Shown here: piece by piece, positions 8,399-16,486 of the stretch
Layout: the number at the start of each line of letters is the position of its first letter
Numbering within the stretch: position 1 is the first letter of the stretch
NCBI GenBank assembly: GCA_030758115.1
Contig: JANREX010000030.1
Location: 1 to 64,000, forward strand
Source of the DNA: Paracoccaceae bacterium
GTDB taxonomy: Bacteria > Pseudomonadota > Alphaproteobacteria > Rhodobacterales > Rhodobacteraceae
Reading direction: 5' to 3'
DNA: 64,000 bases
The notes under the pieces: model-generated
The model's input: the letters and a program-made list of their open reading frames with translations, nothing else
The model's database searches: none
What the model was told of the DNA's origin: nothing
Position numbers and translations under genes: made by a program

Positions 8399-8486
8399 CA
8401 GGTTGAACTTCCCGCCGTTCTCGGCGACATCTGGCGGGGCTGCGCCTGAACGGGCGCGCCGATGAACCTCATGCAGGATGAAACAC

Positions 8487-9644
8487 ATGCCCACAGCGCC
8501 GCTTCTTTTCCAAAGCTTCCAGATGCGCGGCGTGGTCTCGCGCAATCGCGTCGTGATATCGCCGATGTGCCAGTACACGGCCCATGATGGTCATCTGGAG
8601 GATTGGCATCTTGTGAACCTGGGGCGTTTCGCCATCGGCGGGGCCGGGATCGTCTTTACCGAGGCAACGGCTGTGCAGAAGCAGGGGCGCATCACCCATG
8701 GCTGCCCCGGCCTGTGGGACGACAGCCAGATCCCCGGCCATGCCCGCATCGCGCAATTCGCGCTGCGCCATGGTGCGATTCCGGCGATCCAGTTGGGGCA
8801 TGCCGGTCGCAAGGCCAGCATGCAGCGGCCCTGGTTCGGGAATGGCCCGCTGAACGCGGATGATTTCGCCCGCGGCGACATGCCATGGACCCCGGTGGCG
8901 CCCTCTGCGATCCCGGTGGCCGAGGGATGGCCGGTGCCGCAGGAGATGACCCTCGACGACATCCGGACCCTGATCGCGGATTACGTGGCCGCGACCCGCC
9001 GCGCGCTGGCCGCAGGCTACAAGCTGATCGAGATTCACGGCGCGCATGGCTATCTTGTTCACAGCTTCCTGTCGCCGGTCTCGAACAGGCGCACGGATGC
9101 CTATGGCGGCGACCTGCAAGGCCGGATGCGTCTGCCGTTGGAGATCGCGCGCGCCGTCCGGGCCGCCATGCCGGACGACATTCCGCTGGCCTTCCGCACC
9201 TCGGCGGTCGATGGCATGCCCGAAGGGTGGCAGATTGAAGATACCGTCGCCCTGTCTCGTGCGCTCAAGGATGCGGGTGTCGATATGGTCGACTGTTCCT
9301 CGGGTGGCATCGCGGGCGGCGCGACATCGGCGCGGGGCGCAAAACGCCAGCCCGGCTTTCAGGTGCCCTATGCCGAACAGGTCCGGCACGAGGCGGGGAT
9401 TCCGACGATCGCCGTGGGCCTGATCACGCATCCCGAACAGGCCGAGGCGATATTGGCACAAGGACAGGCCGATCTGATCGCCATCGCGCGCGAAGCCCTT
9501 GTCGATCCGATGTGGGCACTGCATGCGGCCCGGTCCCTGGGGCATGACATGGATTTCGCAGGCTGGCCGCAGCAGTCGGGCTGGTGGCTGGCGGTGCGCG
9601 AACAGAACTCCGAATTCTACGACCCTGACAGCCCGCAGGCCTGA
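8487..9644 (+). CDS. NADH:flavin oxidoreductase, Old Yellow Enzyme family (YqjM-like)
   Basis: This 385-residue FMN enzyme reduces activated C=C bonds. It shows the YqjM-class PMCQY motif with the FMN-modulating Cys28, QLGHAGRK, an IHGAHGYL active-site His pair, and FLSPVSNRRTDAYGG. An ATG lies nine bases upstream at 8478, but AGGA at 8475-8478 is spaced correctly only for the ATG at 8487. The gene stands alone, divergent from the DUF849 gene and followed by a P450. Its natural substrate is not evident. Confidence 0.92.
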   Translation: MPTAPLLFQSFQMRGVVSRNRVVISPMCQYTAHDGHLEDWHLVNLGRFAIGGAGIVFTEATAVQKQGRITHGCPGLWDDSQIPGHARIAQFALRHGAIPAIQLGHAGRKASMQRPWFGNGPLNADDFARGDMPWTPVAPSAIPVAEGWPVPQEMTLDDIRTLIADYVAATRRALAAGYKLIEIHGAHGYLVHSFLSPVSNRRTDAYGGDLQGRMRLPLEIARAVRAAMPDDIPLAFRTSAVDGMPEGWQIEDTVALSRALKDAGVDMVDCSSGGIAGGATSARGAKRQPGFQVPYAEQVRHEAGIPTIAVGLITHPEQAEAILAQGQADLIAIAREALVDPMWALHAARSLGHDMDFAGWPQQSGWWLAVREQNSEFYDPDSPQA

Positions 9645-9797
9645 CCCGGTCAGGGCTGGCGTGCCAGTCGCGGCAGCCAAGCGACGCAAGGGCATGACCC
9701 TGCGCGGCGACGTAGGGTTTGACTACGGATACGCCATGCGACAGCCTGACAGGCCAGGGTCCGCCGCTTGGGCATGGCCCGTCCGGAGGAACGGCAC

Positions 9798-11054
9798 ATG
9801 CAGACAGGGTCCCAGCCACAGGACGATATCAGGACCGAACTGCCCTATCTGATGGAGGATAGCGGCCTTGTCCGTATGCCCTTCAAGGCGCTGATGGCCG
9901 ATCCGCACGGCATGTTCCGGGTTGCGCGGGCCCTTGGCCCTGTGGCCGGGTTCAGCGATGGCTCTGCCATGATGCTGCGCGCGGCGGATGTGCAGCGGAT
10001 GTTCGGTGACCCCAGGATCCGCCAGATCGGCGTTGAAGGATTGCAGGCCACGGGCGTCGCCGAAGGCCCGTTCCTTGACTGGGCGCGCGAGACATTGCTG
10101 CTGTCGCATGGGCGCGATCATGTGCGGCGTCGGACACCGCTGGCGCGTGCCTTTGCCTATCCGCTGATGAACATGCTGCGCCCGTCGATCCGGCGCGCGG
10201 CGCACCGGCTTGTGGCCGACTGGAACCCCGGCGAGGCGCTGGACCTGCGCGACAGCTTTGCCGCGCAACTGCCCGCGCGCACCATCGCCGAGATACTGGG
10301 CGCCCCCGAAGCCGATGTGCCCGAGTTCACCAGCCTGGTATATCGCATGACCAAGGGACTGGCCTTCGGCACGCTGCCCGAGGAATTTGACGATATCCAT
10401 GACGCGGCCGCGCAGTTGCACGCCTATGTCGACCGGTTGTTGTCGGACAGCCGCGCCAATCCCCGCGACGATTTTCTGAGCGCCTATGTCGCCCGTGTCG
10501 ATGCCGAGGGTGACCTTTCCCCGACCGAGATCATCACGCAGATCGTGACCGTGATCATCGGTGGCGCGGACACCACCCGCGCGGCGATGACGGTACTGGT
10601 TTCGCTGTTGCTCGATCATCGTGACCAATGGGATCAGGTCTGCGCCGATCCCGCCATGGCCGCAGGCGCCGTGGCCGAGGGCTTGCGGTTCGAGCCTTCC
10701 ATCGGCTCGATCCCGGTCTTCACGCTGGAGCCGATCGAGGCCGCGGGCGTGGTGATCCCCGCCTACCGGGTGCTGTCGCTGTCGATGATGTCCGCGATGC
10801 GGGACGAGGCGCTTTATGCCGATCCCGATCGTTTCGACATTGCTCGCACCGACCATCCCCGCCTGCACCTTGTGTTCGGCGGCGGGCCGCATCGCTGTCT
10901 GGGCGAGGCGCTGGCCCGTGCGGAACTTGAGGAAGGGCTGATCGCCCTGACCCAGGCCTGGCCGGGCCTGACCCGCAAGGGGCCGGCGGTGCGCATGACC
11001 GGGATCGGCGGTATCAGATCAGCCTCTGAACTGACGGTTGTTCCGGCGGGCTGA
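9798..11054 (+). CDS. Cytochrome P450
   Basis: The 418-residue soluble bacterial P450 has the I-helix oxygen-activation motif GGADTTR, the K-helix EGLR (ExxR) and the heme-ligand loop FGGGPHRCLGEA with Cys367. It has no membrane anchor, so it would depend on ferredoxin or a similar partner, none of which is encoded nearby. GGAGGAACGG before the ATG at 9798 sets the start. It follows the Old Yellow Enzyme by 153 bp and is convergent with the amino-acid decarboxylase. The substrate is unknown. Confidence 0.93.
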   Translation: MQTGSQPQDDIRTELPYLMEDSGLVRMPFKALMADPHGMFRVARALGPVAGFSDGSAMMLRAADVQRMFGDPRIRQIGVEGLQATGVAEGPFLDWARETLLLSHGRDHVRRRTPLARAFAYPLMNMLRPSIRRAAHRLVADWNPGEALDLRDSFAAQLPARTIAEILGAPEADVPEFTSLVYRMTKGLAFGTLPEEFDDIHDAAAQLHAYVDRLLSDSRANPRDDFLSAYVARVDAEGDLSPTEIITQIVTVIIGGADTTRAAMTVLVSLLLDHRDQWDQVCADPAMAAGAVAEGLRFEPSIGSIPVFTLEPIEAAGVVIPAYRVLSLSMMSAMRDEALYADPDRFDIARTDHPRLHLVFGGGPHRCLGEALARAELEEGLIALTQAWPGLTRKGPAVRMTGIGGIRSASELTVVPAG

Positions 11055-11063
11055 GGGATCGAC

Positions 11064-11088
11064 GGCCCGCGCGCAGCATGCGCGGGCC
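11064..11088. terminator. Bidirectional terminator hairpin between P450 and decarboxylase
   Basis: A perfect 9-bp stem, GGCCCGCGC (11064-11072) and GCGCGGGCC (11080-11088), closes a 7-base loop in the 50-bp gap between convergent genes. There is no long T-run, so it may need Rho or simply block read-through. Confidence 0.5.
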
Positions 11089-11104
11089 TGAACGTCCCGT
11101 TGGA

Positions 11105-13396
11105 TCAGATCGCAACGCAATCCGCGAAATAGCCCATCACGCCATCGGGTCCGGTCTCCTGGACCAATCCATGAATGTCCGTCTCGAAGCCGGGGCATTC
11201 GCGGGCGAAAGCGCGGTTGAACTTGAGGTATTCCACGATCTTCCTGTTGAACACCTCTCCCGGAATGAGCAGCGGAATACCCGGCGGATAGGGTGTGATC
11301 AGGCTGGTCGTGATCCGACCTTCCAGATCGTCGATCGGAACCCGTTGCGTCATCCGGCGCGCGATCTGCGCGAAGGCATCGCTTGGTTTCATGGCGGGCA
11401 TGTGATCGCTCAGGTAGATCTCGGTCGACAGGATCGCCACGTCATGTTTCGCATAAAGCGTGTGAACATGCTGGCACAGGTCGCGCAGCCCCATGTGTTC
11501 GTAGCGCGGGTGTTTCGCGCAGAACTCGGGCATGACCCGCCACATCGGCTGGTTCCGGTCGTAATCGTCCTTGAACTGCTGCAATTCGGTCAGAAGCGTG
11601 TTCCAGCGACCTTTGGTGATGCCGATGGTGAACATGATGAAAAAGCTGTAAAGCCCGGTCTTTTCCACCACGATGCCATGCTCGGTCAGGTATTTGGTCA
11701 CGATGGACGCGGGAATGCCCGCATCCTCGAAACGCCCGTCAAGATTCAGGCCCGGCGTGACAATCGTCGCCTTGATCGGGTCCAGCATGTTGAAGCCGGG
11801 TTCCATGTCCCCGAACCCATGCCATGAATCCTCGCCATCCGAAGGCTGCACGCCGTCGGCATCCGTTTTCTTGAGAATCCAGCGCTCCGTGCGGCCGATC
11901 CCCTCATCATCCGGCGCGTCGGGACCCCAGACCTGGAACCACCAGTCATCGGGGCCGTATTCCTGATCGACCTTGCGCATGGCGCGGCGGAAATCCATGG
12001 CCTCGGCGATGCTTTCCTCGACCAATGCCGTGCCGCCCGGCGGTTCCATCATCGCGGCGGCCACGTCGCAACTGGCGATGATGCTGTATTGCGGGCTTGT
12101 GCTGCTGTGCATCAGGTAGGCTTCGTTGAACAGGTGGCGGTCCAGCTTGGTATCGCGGCTGTCCTGCACAAGGACATGGCTGGCCTGGCTGATGCCCGCC
12201 AGAAGCTTGTGGATCGACTGGGTCGAATAGGTCACCGAATGCATCGGACGCTCGCGCTTGCGGCCCATCGCGTGGAAGCTGCCATAGAACGGGTGAAACG
12301 CCGCATGCGGCAACCAGGCTTCGTCGAAATGCAGGTTCGCCACATAGCCGTCCAGCATCGATTTGACCTTTTCGGTGTTGTAGAGAACGCCGTCATAGGT
12401 CGATTGTGTCAGGGACATGATGCAGGGCTTGACCGTCTCGGGGTCCACCCCTTCCAGCAGCGGGTTGGCGCGGATCTTTTCCTTGATCGCGCTCACCTCG
12501 AATTCAGAACGCGGGATCGGCCCGATGATGCCGAAATGGTTGCGCGTCGGCTTGAGGAAGACGGGTATCGCCCCCGTCATGATGATGCTGTGCAGGATGG
12601 ATTTGTGACAATTCCGGTCCACCACGACCACGTCACCCGGCGCCACGGTGTGGTGCCAGACCATCTTGTTCGATGTCGAGGTGCCGTTGGTCACGAAAAA
12701 GCAGTGATCGGCATTGAAGATGCGCGCGGCGTTGCGCTCGGAGGCGCCGATGGCGCCGTTGTGATCCAGCAACTGGCCCAGTTCCTCGACCGAGTTGCAG
12801 ACATCCGCGCGCAACATGTTTTCACCGTAGAACTGGTGATACATCTGCCCGATGGGGCTTTTCAGGAAGGCGACACCGCCCGAATGCCCCGGACAATGCC
12901 AGGAATAGGATCCATCCTCGGCGTAATCCAGCAGCGCCTTGAAGAACGGCGGCTGGATACCTTCGAGATAGCTTTTCGCCTCGCGGATGATGTGGCGCGC
13001 CACGAATTCGGGCGTATCCTCGAACATGTGGATGAAACCATGCAGTTCGCGCAGGATGTCGTTGGGCAGATGCCGGCTGGTCTTGGTCTCGCCATAGACA
13101 TAGATCGGCACATCCGCGTTCTTCCAGCGCACTTCCTCGATGAAGCTGCGCAGGTTCAGCACGACCGGATCAAGGTCGGGACCGGGGCTGAATTCCTCGT
13201 CGTCGATCGACAGAAGAAAGGCACTGGCGCGGGACTGCTGCTGCGCGAACTGTGACAGATCGCCGTAGCTGGTGACCCCCAGAACTTCAAACCCTTCGTT
13301 CTCAATGGCTTGTGCCAAGGCGCGGATGCCAAGCCCGGATGTGTTTTCCGAACGGTAGTCTTCGTCGATGATGACGATGGGGAAGCGAAATTTCAT
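11105..13396 (-). CDS. Orn/Lys/Arg decarboxylase (PLP fold I)
   Basis: This 763-residue PLP enzyme has the three parts of the bacterial inducible decarboxylases. An N-terminal response-regulator-like wing opens with FPIVIIDEDYRSENTSGLG. The PLP core follows, with HCPGHSGGVAF, the HFDEAWL loop and the cofactor lysine near residue 398 in STQSIHKLLAG. A C-terminal domain closes the chain. Length fits arginine decarboxylase (AdiA, about 755) slightly better than lysine or ornithine enzymes, but specificity is not proven. The start at 13396 follows AGGAG. A much longer upstream frame exists but is unlike the family. No antiporter gene is adjacent, so a polyamine role is as likely as acid resistance. 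Confidence 0.93.
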   Translation of the reverse strand: MKFRFPIVIIDEDYRSENTSGLGIRALAQAIENEGFEVLGVTSYGDLSQFAQQQSRASAFLLSIDDEEFSPGPDLDPVVLNLRSFIEEVRWKNADVPIYVYGETKTSRHLPNDILRELHGFIHMFEDTPEFVARHIIREAKSYLEGIQPPFFKALLDYAEDGSYSWHCPGHSGGVAFLKSPIGQMYHQFYGENMLRADVCNSVEELGQLLDHNGAIGASERNAARIFNADHCFFVTNGTSTSNKMVWHHTVAPGDVVVVDRNCHKSILHSIIMTGAIPVFLKPTRNHFGIIGPIPRSEFEVSAIKEKIRANPLLEGVDPETVKPCIMSLTQSTYDGVLYNTEKVKSMLDGYVANLHFDEAWLPHAAFHPFYGSFHAMGRKRERPMHSVTYSTQSIHKLLAGISQASHVLVQDSRDTKLDRHLFNEAYLMHSSTSPQYSIIASCDVAAAMMEPPGGTALVEESIAEAMDFRRAMRKVDQEYGPDDWWFQVWGPDAPDDEGIGRTERWILKKTDADGVQPSDGEDSWHGFGDMEPGFNMLDPIKATIVTPGLNLDGRFEDAGIPASIVTKYLTEHGIVVEKTGLYSFFIMFTIGITKGRWNTLLTELQQFKDDYDRNQPMWRVMPEFCAKHPRYEHMGLRDLCQHVHTLYAKHDVAILSTEIYLSDHMPAMKPSDAFAQIARRMTQRVPIDDLEGRITTSLITPYPPGIPLLIPGEVFNRKIVEYLKFNRAFARECPGFETDIHGLVQETGPDGVMGYFADCVAI

Positions 13397-13929
13397 GTAA
13401 ATCTCCTGTCGCGCGCACTTTAGATCACAATACACGGGAAGCCGAAAGAGAGGCGGATAGTTCGCGCAAAGGATCGCGCGCTTGTTCAGCCAGCTTTCCA
13501 CGATCATGGCCGCGCCCGCAACGGCAGCCAGACATAGGGTGTCAGCAAGATCAGCGACGGAAGGCCCGGTGATACGGCCCAAATTCCTTCGAATTGTCCC
13601 CGTCAGGGCGGGGTCTGACCGCTCAGGCCCCCGGCGAACAACAGGACGGCGGATCCGACGAAAAGGGCGGTCAGCGGCAGGGGATCTTTGAACATCCTTG
13701 CGGTGCCAACCATGCGCGAACCCTTGCCGAAAGCGAAGGGCGCAGGTGGCGAAGGCCGCCCGCAGGTGTGACACAGGCGGTCTGGCGATTGACGCCGTCT
13801 GGCCTGTCCTGCCATATCGCGCGTGGGCGCCCGAAGCGGTGCCTTCCGGGGGCAGGGTCGGTGGTGCCGTCCTGCTTGTCTTGTCGGGTTTGATAGGGTC
13901 GGGCAACGACCGAAAGGGCGGAATTTGTG
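13397..13929. other. Long spacer between the decarboxylase and tartrate dehydrogenase genes
   Basis: This divergent spacer of about 530 bp must hold the decarboxylase promoter (13397-13503) and the dehydrogenase promoter (13714-13929). I see no strong -35/-10 pair. It contains the interrupted small membrane ORF described separately and a short inverted repeat GGTCG-ggcaa-CGACC at 13897-13911, just upstream of the dehydrogenase start. Confidence 0.4.
13504..13713 (-). pseudogene. Small two-helix membrane protein interrupted by an in-frame TGA
   Basis: From an ATG at 13713, with AAGGG seven bases upstream, the minus strand reads 36 residues including the hydrophobic stretch LPLTALFVGSAVLLFAGGL and then TGA at 13603-13605. 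The same frame continues for 32 residues including GIWAVSPGLPSLILLTPYVW, a second hydrophobic helix ending in a positive LRAR tail, then TGA. Two well-formed helices in one frame on both sides of a stop suggest a gene of about 69 residues broken by one nonsense change. Alternatively the first part is a real 36-residue single-helix protein. I do not recognise the family. Confidence 0.35.
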
Positions 13930-15003
13930 ATGAAGACATACAGGATCGCAGCCATTCCGGCCGATGGCATCGGCCCCGAGGTGATCGCGGCGGGCCTTCA
14001 GGCCCTGGAGGCGCTGGAGCGTCGCGATGGCGGTTTCCGGCTTGATGTGACCCAATTCGACTGGGGCTCGGATTACTACAAGAAGACCGGCGCGATGATG
14101 CCCGAGGACGGGACAGAGCGGCTGAAGGCCTTTGATGCGATCTTCTTCGGGGCGGTCGGTGCGCCCGATGTGCCGGACCATATCACGCTGTGGGGGTTGC
14201 GCCTGCCGATCTGCCAGGGCTTCGATCAATACGCCAATGTGCGCCCCACGCGGATCCTGCCGGGCATCCGTTCACCGCTGGCCGATGTCGGGCCGGGCGA
14301 TCTGGATTGGGTGATCGTGCGCGAGAATTCCGAAGGCGAATATTCCGGGATCGGCGGGCGCGCGCACAAGGGCCTGCCCGAGGAAGTCGGCACCGAGGTG
14401 TCGATCTTCACCCGCGTCGGCGTGACCCGCATCATGCGTTATGCCTTCCGCCTGGCCCAGTCACGGCCGCGCAAGCTGTTGACTGTCGTCACGAAATCCA
14501 ACGCGCAGCGGTTCGGCATGGTCATGTGGGACGAAATCGCCGCTGAAGTCGCAAGGGACTTCCCCGATGTGACCTGGGACAAGATGCTGGTCGATGCGAT
14601 GACGGTGCGCATGGTCAAGAACCCGCGCAGCCTTGACACGATCGTCGCCACCAACCTGCATGCCGATATCCTGTCTGATCTGGCAGGGGCGCTGGCCGGC
14701 AGCCTTGGCGTGGCGCCAACGGCCAATATCGACCCCGAACGCCGCTACCCTTCCATGTTCGAGCCGATTCACGGATCCGCCTTCGACATCACCGGCAAGG
14801 GCATCGCGAACCCCGTCGCGACCTTCTGGACCGCGGCCCAGATGCTGGAACACCTTGGCGAACCCGCGGCGGCGGACCGGTTGATGCGCGCCGTTGAAAA
14901 GGTCTGCGCGGATGGCGTGATGACCCCGGACGTGGGCGGCACGGCCACGACACGGCAAGTCACCGATGCGGTTTGCGAGGCCATTCGGGCGGAAAACCTC
15001 TGA
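13930..15003 (+). CDS. Tartrate dehydrogenase/decarboxylase or D-malate dehydrogenase
   Basis: This 357-residue NAD-dependent beta-decarboxylating dehydrogenase is a relative of isopropylmalate dehydrogenase. It has the ADGIGPEV nucleotide-binding start, YANVRPTR, RENSEGEYSGIGGR, the catalytic-lysine segment VTKSNAQR, and metal-binding aspartates in VDAMTVR and LHADILSDLAG. WGLRLPICQGFDQYANVRP is typical of tartrate/D-malate enzymes (TtuC/DmlA) rather than LeuB. The ATG at 13930 is preceded by GGGCGGAA. A GTG at 13927 is an alternative. The gene is divergent from the decarboxylase and followed by a likely terminator. Confidence 0.9.
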   Translation: MKTYRIAAIPADGIGPEVIAAGLQALEALERRDGGFRLDVTQFDWGSDYYKKTGAMMPEDGTERLKAFDAIFFGAVGAPDVPDHITLWGLRLPICQGFDQYANVRPTRILPGIRSPLADVGPGDLDWVIVRENSEGEYSGIGGRAHKGLPEEVGTEVSIFTRVGVTRIMRYAFRLAQSRPRKLLTVVTKSNAQRFGMVMWDEIAAEVARDFPDVTWDKMLVDAMTVRMVKNPRSLDTIVATNLHADILSDLAGALAGSLGVAPTANIDPERRYPSMFEPIHGSAFDITGKGIANPVATFWTAAQMLEHLGEPAAADRLMRAVEKVCADGVMTPDVGGTATTRQVTDAVCEAIRAENL

Positions 15004-15055
15004 ATTTGCAGCGCCACCTCCCAAGAGGGCGATAAAGGCTGCCGCCGCGGCGCGA

Positions 15056-15083
15056 TGGCCTGACGCGGCCAGGAATTATTTTT
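15056..15083 (+). terminator. Probable terminator of the tartrate dehydrogenase gene
   Basis: TGGCC (15056-15060) and GGCCA (15067-15071) pair around a 6-base loop and are followed by TTATTTTT. The stem is short but the T-rich tail and position fit termination of the upstream gene. Confidence 0.4.
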
Positions 15084-15161
15084 CCGCGCGTCTTGCAGGT
15101 GCTGTCCGGGATGTACAGCTTTGGCATCCGGGCAGGTACTCTGTCCGAGAGGGCGCTTCGC

Positions 15162-16079
15162 GTGGACTACCTTTACATCTTCCTTGGATTGCTGGGCCTT
15201 TTCTTTGGTGGCGAGGCGCTTGTGCGCGGCAGTGTCGGCATTGCCCGGCGCATGTCCATTTCGCCCCTGCTGATCGGTCTGACCGTTGTGGGGTTCGGAA
15301 CCTCGACACCGGAACTACTTGTCTCGGTCGATGCGGCGTGGCGCGGTGTGCCCGATATCGCGCTGGGCAATGTCATCGGCTCGAACATCGCGAACATCCT
15401 GCTGATCGTCGGCCTGTCTGCCCTGGTCTGGCCGATCAAGGTCATGGGTGACACCCTGCGGCGTGACACGGCTGTCATGATGGCGGCGGGACTGGCATTG
15501 GTGCCCTTGTTCGCGATGGGGCAGGTGGGGCGCGTGTCGGGTGTTCTTCTGGTGGCCGGTCTGGCGGGCTATCTGGTCTGGGCCTATCGCCAGTCCGGGG
15601 CGGCTGCACCTGATGAAGGGGACCAGACCGCCCCTGCATCCATCGCCGTATCAGGCCTCTGGGTTGTTGGTGGCCTGATCGCGCTGATGATCGGCGCCCG
15701 CTTCCTGGTGGACGGCGCCGTCTCCATCGCGCGCGGCTACGGCATTTCCGAGGCCTTCATCGGCCTGACGATCGTGGCCGTCGGAACATCCCTGCCCGAA
15801 CTTGCGACATCCCTGATCGCGGCCCTGCGGCGGCAGTCTGAAATCGCGATCGGCAATATCGTCGGATCGAACATCTTCAACCTGCTGGGCATCCTGGGGC
15901 TGACGGCCGTGATCGCGCCGGTGCCCGTCGCCCCGCGCTTCCTGAGCTTTGATTTGCCGATCCTGATCGCGGTCTCGCTGGTGCTGACCCTGCTGCTGCT
16001 GACGCGCCCCGTGATCGGGCGCGGGGTGGGCATCGCGATGCTGCTGGCCTATGCCGCCTATGTCTGGTCCGCGCAATGA
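15162..16079 (+). CDS. Calcium/sodium antiporter (CaCA family, YrbG-like)
   Basis: This 305-residue inner-membrane exchanger has the two inverted alpha-repeats of the family. Repeat one is GFGTSTPELLVS followed by GNVIGSNIANI. Repeat two is AVGTSLPELATS followed by GNIVGSNIFNL. The repeats carry the ion-binding glutamates. About ten membrane helices are visible. I favour the GTG at 15162 because GAGAGGG is correctly spaced and the first helix begins at once; an ATG at 15093 would add an unlikely leader. Its stop overlaps the start of the next gene by four bases (ATGA), so the two are translationally coupled. Confidence 0.9.
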   Translation: MDYLYIFLGLLGLFFGGEALVRGSVGIARRMSISPLLIGLTVVGFGTSTPELLVSVDAAWRGVPDIALGNVIGSNIANILLIVGLSALVWPIKVMGDTLRRDTAVMMAAGLALVPLFAMGQVGRVSGVLLVAGLAGYLVWAYRQSGAAAPDEGDQTAPASIAVSGLWVVGGLIALMIGARFLVDGAVSIARGYGISEAFIGLTIVAVGTSLPELATSLIAALRRQSEIAIGNIVGSNIFNLLGILGLTAVIAPVPVAPRFLSFDLPILIAVSLVLTLLLLTRPVIGRGVGIAMLLAYAAYVWSAQ

Positions 16080-16441
16080 AGCCCGCGCGTCAGGGTCTTG
16101 TCGATCTGTCAGGTCCGGGCAGGATCCTGTCGCGCCTGCTGATCATCTGGGCGCTGATCTTTCCGGCCCTCGCCGTCGGTGCCACGGAAAACCGGGGCCA
16201 GAGGTCTGAGCCCGCAGCGCAGGGCCTTGTGCAGGCGGGTCTTTTGGGGCCCGCGGTGCAGTCGTCCCCGCAACGCGCCAAGGCGTCCGAGGCGACGGTG
16301 CATGATGCGCCGCTGCCACTGCGCGCCACGCCTGATCCTTTTGTGCCGGTCATGGCCGCAGCGATCCCGCAAGGGATCGCGCAGGTCCTGTCCGGGCGTG
16401 TCATTCCCACCGCCTTGCCCAGGGGACCGCCAGCAGTCTGA
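16076..16441 (+). CDS. Small exported or membrane-anchored hypothetical protein
   Basis: I do not recognise this 121-residue protein. Residues 17-36 (about ILSRLLIIWALIFPALAVGA) form a hydrophobic segment after basic residues, which reads as a signal peptide with a possible cut after AVGA. The rest is rich in Ala, Pro, Gln and Arg with no clear domain. It overlaps the exchanger stop by four bases and ends 45 bp before the SecDF gene, so it belongs to that transcript. Start and frame are supported by the ATGA overlap only. Confidence 0.6.
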   Translation: MKPARQGLVDLSGPGRILSRLLIIWALIFPALAVGATENRGQRSEPAAQGLVQAGLLGPAVQSSPQRAKASEATVHDAPLPLRATPDPFVPVMAAAIPQGIAQVLSGRVIPTALPRGPPAV

Positions 16442-16486
16442 CGCCATTTTTCGCAGACTGAACAACCTGGTATCAAGGATCCTGAC

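Noticed and set aside
9640-9654. CCTGACCCGGTCAGG as a terminator after the Old Yellow Enzyme gene
   Set aside because: The stem overlaps the stop codon, the loop would be very small and no T-run follows, so I did not list it as a feature.
13603-13605. In-frame TGA read as selenocysteine
   Set aside because: No SECIS-like structure or selenoprotein family is evident; a nonsense change or a short protein is simpler.
13397-13939. N-terminal extension of the Orn/Lys/Arg decarboxylase by 181 residues
   Set aside because: The extension lacks family similarity and crosses the spacer, whereas the ATG at 13396 has a good AGGAG site and the expected first residues.
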